11,283 nucleotides of DNA from 2-02-FULL-48-14 sp041645035 (GTDB taxonomy: Bacteria; Patescibacteriota; Gracilibacteria; UBA1369; 2-02-FULL-48-14). The stretch is from positions 1 to 11,283 of the forward strand of contig JBAZQU010000031.1 in the NCBI GenBank assembly GCA_041645035.1. Direction: 5' to 3'. Under the pieces are notes generated by a model. It did no database searches, was not told where the DNA came from, and was given only the letters and a program-made list of their open reading frames with translations. Of this stretch, positions 11,254 to 11,283 are shown in pieces (position 1 is the first letter of the stretch; each line of letters opens with the position of its first letter). Made by a program: the position numbers and the translations under genes.

Positions 11254-11283
11254 ATGCTAGTCTTTTTCGCCTTAAAAAATTTC

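Overview
The window looks like a piece of chromosome from a bacterium with few Shine-Dalgarno (SD) sites and apparently several leaderless or near-leaderless mRNAs. A core of biosynthetic genes on the minus strand abuts an accessory region at the left. Genes stop at TGA where their families should end (pdxS, the DUF1624 gene, the RHH antitoxin), so the standard bacterial code applies and codes that reassign TGA are ruled out. Lack of SD sites, tRNAs that encode CCA, and HTH-Doc and RHH-RelE toxin-antitoxin pairs would suit an uncultivated lineage such as Patescibacteria (Peregrinibacteria-like). That placement is inference at low confidence.

Layout. Positions 1-~115 hold the left end of an IS200/IS605-type insertion sequence (subterminal hairpin plus the first 13 codons of a Y1 transposase, cut by the window edge). 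From there to 3177 lies an accessory strip of single genes and two-gene toxin-antitoxin modules: an orphan protein (233-550), an RHH/RelE-family pair (715-1298), an orphan protein (1348-1776, minus), an HTH/Doc pair (1895-2576, minus) and another orphan protein (2693-3142, minus). Short imperfect repeats lie at the boundaries of most of these units. Two of them share 9-12 nt with the 3' end of the tRNA-Trp gene (3178-3251) that bounds the strip. This suggests repeated integration at that tRNA, but it is not proven.

The core begins at tRNA-Trp. Upstream on the minus strand come two family 2 glycosyltransferases (3279-4100 and 4118-5107) and a DUF3352-like lipoprotein (5119-6771), tightly spaced and probably one envelope-related transcription unit. 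A compact 280-nt intergenic region full of nested inverted repeats (about 6814-7068) separates them from a DUF1624 acyltransferase-pdxS-pdxT operon (9148 down to 7052), which makes pyridoxal 5'-phosphate. Beyond it are a doubtful plus-strand ORF with a strong terminator, a NYN/LabA-like nuclease gene (9596-10198), a possible divergent methyltransferase (10252-11028) and tRNA-Thr (11121-11195).

The most interesting signals are the repeat-punctuated accessory strip beside tRNA-Trp, the leaderless gene at 3142 whose promoter touches the tRNA end and overlaps a perfect inverted repeat, the helically spaced GTTAAC sites in front of the HTH/Doc module, and the folded element between pdxT and the DUF3352 gene.
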